From assembly GCA_944320465.1 (NCBI GenBank), contig CALUHO010000012.1, positions 1-64,000 of the forward strand: a stretch of 64,000 nt of DNA, written 5' to 3'. This document shows, one piece after another, positions 63,220 to 64,000 of the stretch. Each line of letters opens with the position of its first letter. Positions within the stretch are counted from its first letter, which is position 1. The stretch is from an uncultured Bacteroidales bacterium (lineage in GTDB: Bacteria > Bacteroidota > Bacteroidia > Bacteroidales > P3). The notes under the pieces are model-generated. The model was not told where the DNA came from. It did not search any database and saw only the letters and a program-made list of their open reading frames with translations. The translations under genes and the position numbers were made by a program.

Positions 63220-64000
63220 TTAACAGAACAGGCTGATGCAAAGCAGTATCAGCGCGCCCAAAATAATCAGCAAAGCATAGCTCTGCAGCTGCCCGGTCTG
63301 CATCCAGCGGAAAGCCAGGCTGCCCCGGCAGGTAATCCAGCCGATGCCGTTGAGGATTCCGTCGATGACATGGCGGTCGAACCAAGCCAAAGGCTGGGAA
63401 ACGCAACGGAAGATGATCTTATGGGTGATGAACTGGTAAACTTCGTCGATATAGAAGCGGTGCTTGGCCGCCGTGTAAAGAGGCCCGAAGAAACCGGCCA
63501 TCTTGGCGGGCACGGTGCTAGTCCCTTTGCAGTAGAACTTCCATGCAATCAGAATCGAAATCAGCGCGATGACCACGCTGGTAATCGCTACCTTCATATC
63601 CAAATGGATGATATAGGTGGCCCCGGTGCTGCTGACGAACTTGCCGAACGGGATGAATCCTGCCACCACGGTGACCAAGGCCAGGAATACGAGCGGGCCG
63701 GTCATGTTCTTGGGGGCTTCGTGCAGCGGATGCTCGTGCTGGGCTGGTTTGCCCCAGAAGATATTGTAGTAAAGCCGGAACATGTAGAAGGCGGTCAGGG
63801 CGGCAATGAAGGTCATGACAACGCCCAACCAAGGTTTGAACATGAAAGTAGCCGTCAAGATTTCGTCCTTGCTGAAGAATCCGGAGAACGGGGGGATGCC
63901 GGCGATAGCCAAGCAGGCTACCAGGAAGGTGATATGCGTGATAGGCATCTGCTTGCGCAAGCCTCCCATCCGGCTCATCTCGTTGCTATGCACGGTATGG
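63220..64000 (-). CDS. nuoL: NADH-quinone oxidoreductase subunit L, 3' part
   Basis: The frame is open to the right window edge, so about 260 C-terminal codons are present. The segment MGGLRKQMPITHITFLVACL, then AIAGIPPFSGFFSKDEILT, is the diagnostic NuoL helix pair. The C-terminal long lateral helix region and last membrane helix (SYALLIILGALILLCISLF) are complete. The 5' half lies outside. Confidence 0.95.
   Translation of the reverse strand, partial: HTVHSNEMSRMGGLRKQMPITHITFLVACLAIAGIPPFSGFFSKDEILTATFMFKPWLGVVMTFIAALTAFYMFRLYYNIFWGKPAQHEHPLHEAPKNMTGPLVFLALVTVVAGFIPFGKFVSSTGATYIIHLDMKVAITSVVIALISILIAWKFYCKGTSTVPAKMAGFFGPLYTAAKHRFYIDEVYQFITHKIIFRCVSQPLAWFDRHVIDGILNGIGWITCRGSLAFRWMQTGQLQSYALLIILGALILLCISLFC

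Overview
The window comes from a high-GC member of the Bacteroidota, most likely order Bacteroidales. This rests on gene content (TonB receptors with carboxypeptidase-regulatory domains, a DUF4374/PepSY iron operon, class IV aminotransferase pabC, secreted DPP4 and tricorn-like peptidases, nuoLMN) and on repeated promoters of the Bacteroidetes type TTG-N20-TAnnTTTG. Genus cannot be decided from sequence alone. No rRNA, tRNA, CRISPR array, prophage or complete IS with a transposase was seen.

Layout. 1-2.2 kb: decayed redox region (chimeric pseudogene, flavin reductase, flavodoxin lipoprotein). 2.5-10.9 kb: housekeeping genes aspS, gpmA, divergent pabA / pabB-pabC, pyrF, prfA and one small unknown. 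10.9-20.5 kb: a deleted AAA/PD-(D/E)XK pseudogene, then a minus-strand block alaS, M23 peptidase, MerR regulator, lgt, a carboxypeptidase-regulatory-like protein and a TonB receptor. 20.8-30.7 kb: DPP4, a secreted thioredoxin-fold protein, NUDIX hydrolase, PepD, a PLD-family enzyme and a PpiD-like chaperone. 31.2-34.4 kb: a Cys-rich metallothionein-like lipoprotein and cysD/cysN. 34.7-43.9 kb: a three-gene TonB receptor / DUF4374 / PepSY operon resembling the xenosiderophore (Xus) system, and a tricorn-like protease. 44.4-50.9 kb: LMW protein tyrosine phosphatase, outer-membrane protein, dtd, MFS transporter, ABM monooxygenase, IspD/TarI-like cytidylyltransferase and a WbpD-like acetyltransferase. 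50.9-59.6 kb: glycosyltransferase, coaD, hypoxanthine-DNA glycosylase, UvrA paralogue, rpsA and a HigBA toxin-antitoxin pair. 60.0-64.0 kb: nuoN, nuoM and the 3' part of nuoL.

The most distinctive content is non-coding. (1) A 193-bp MITE-like family with ends CCCAAATCGGTCATTAGAC and 5-bp TTNAW target duplications occurs six times at full length, once as an untruncated-looking copy with unmatched right flank, twice with internal deletions of about 20 bp, and as several relics. Its insertions touch cysN, aspS, dtd, the hypoxanthine glycosylase and the Cys-rich lipoprotein. (2) Hairpin elements sit 0-8 nt after the stop codons of prfA, cysD and cysN; their terminal stems differ in sequence but keep pairing, while an internal loop is constant. 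(3) A short GC-rich repeat contains a complete Bacteroidetes -33/-7 promoter and lies directly upstream of pabA, prfA and an MFS gene, where it is also amplified as a 130-bp tandem array.

Starts were trimmed from the longest open frames using signal peptides, family alignments from memory and overlaps. All functional names are by recognition of motifs, without database searches.
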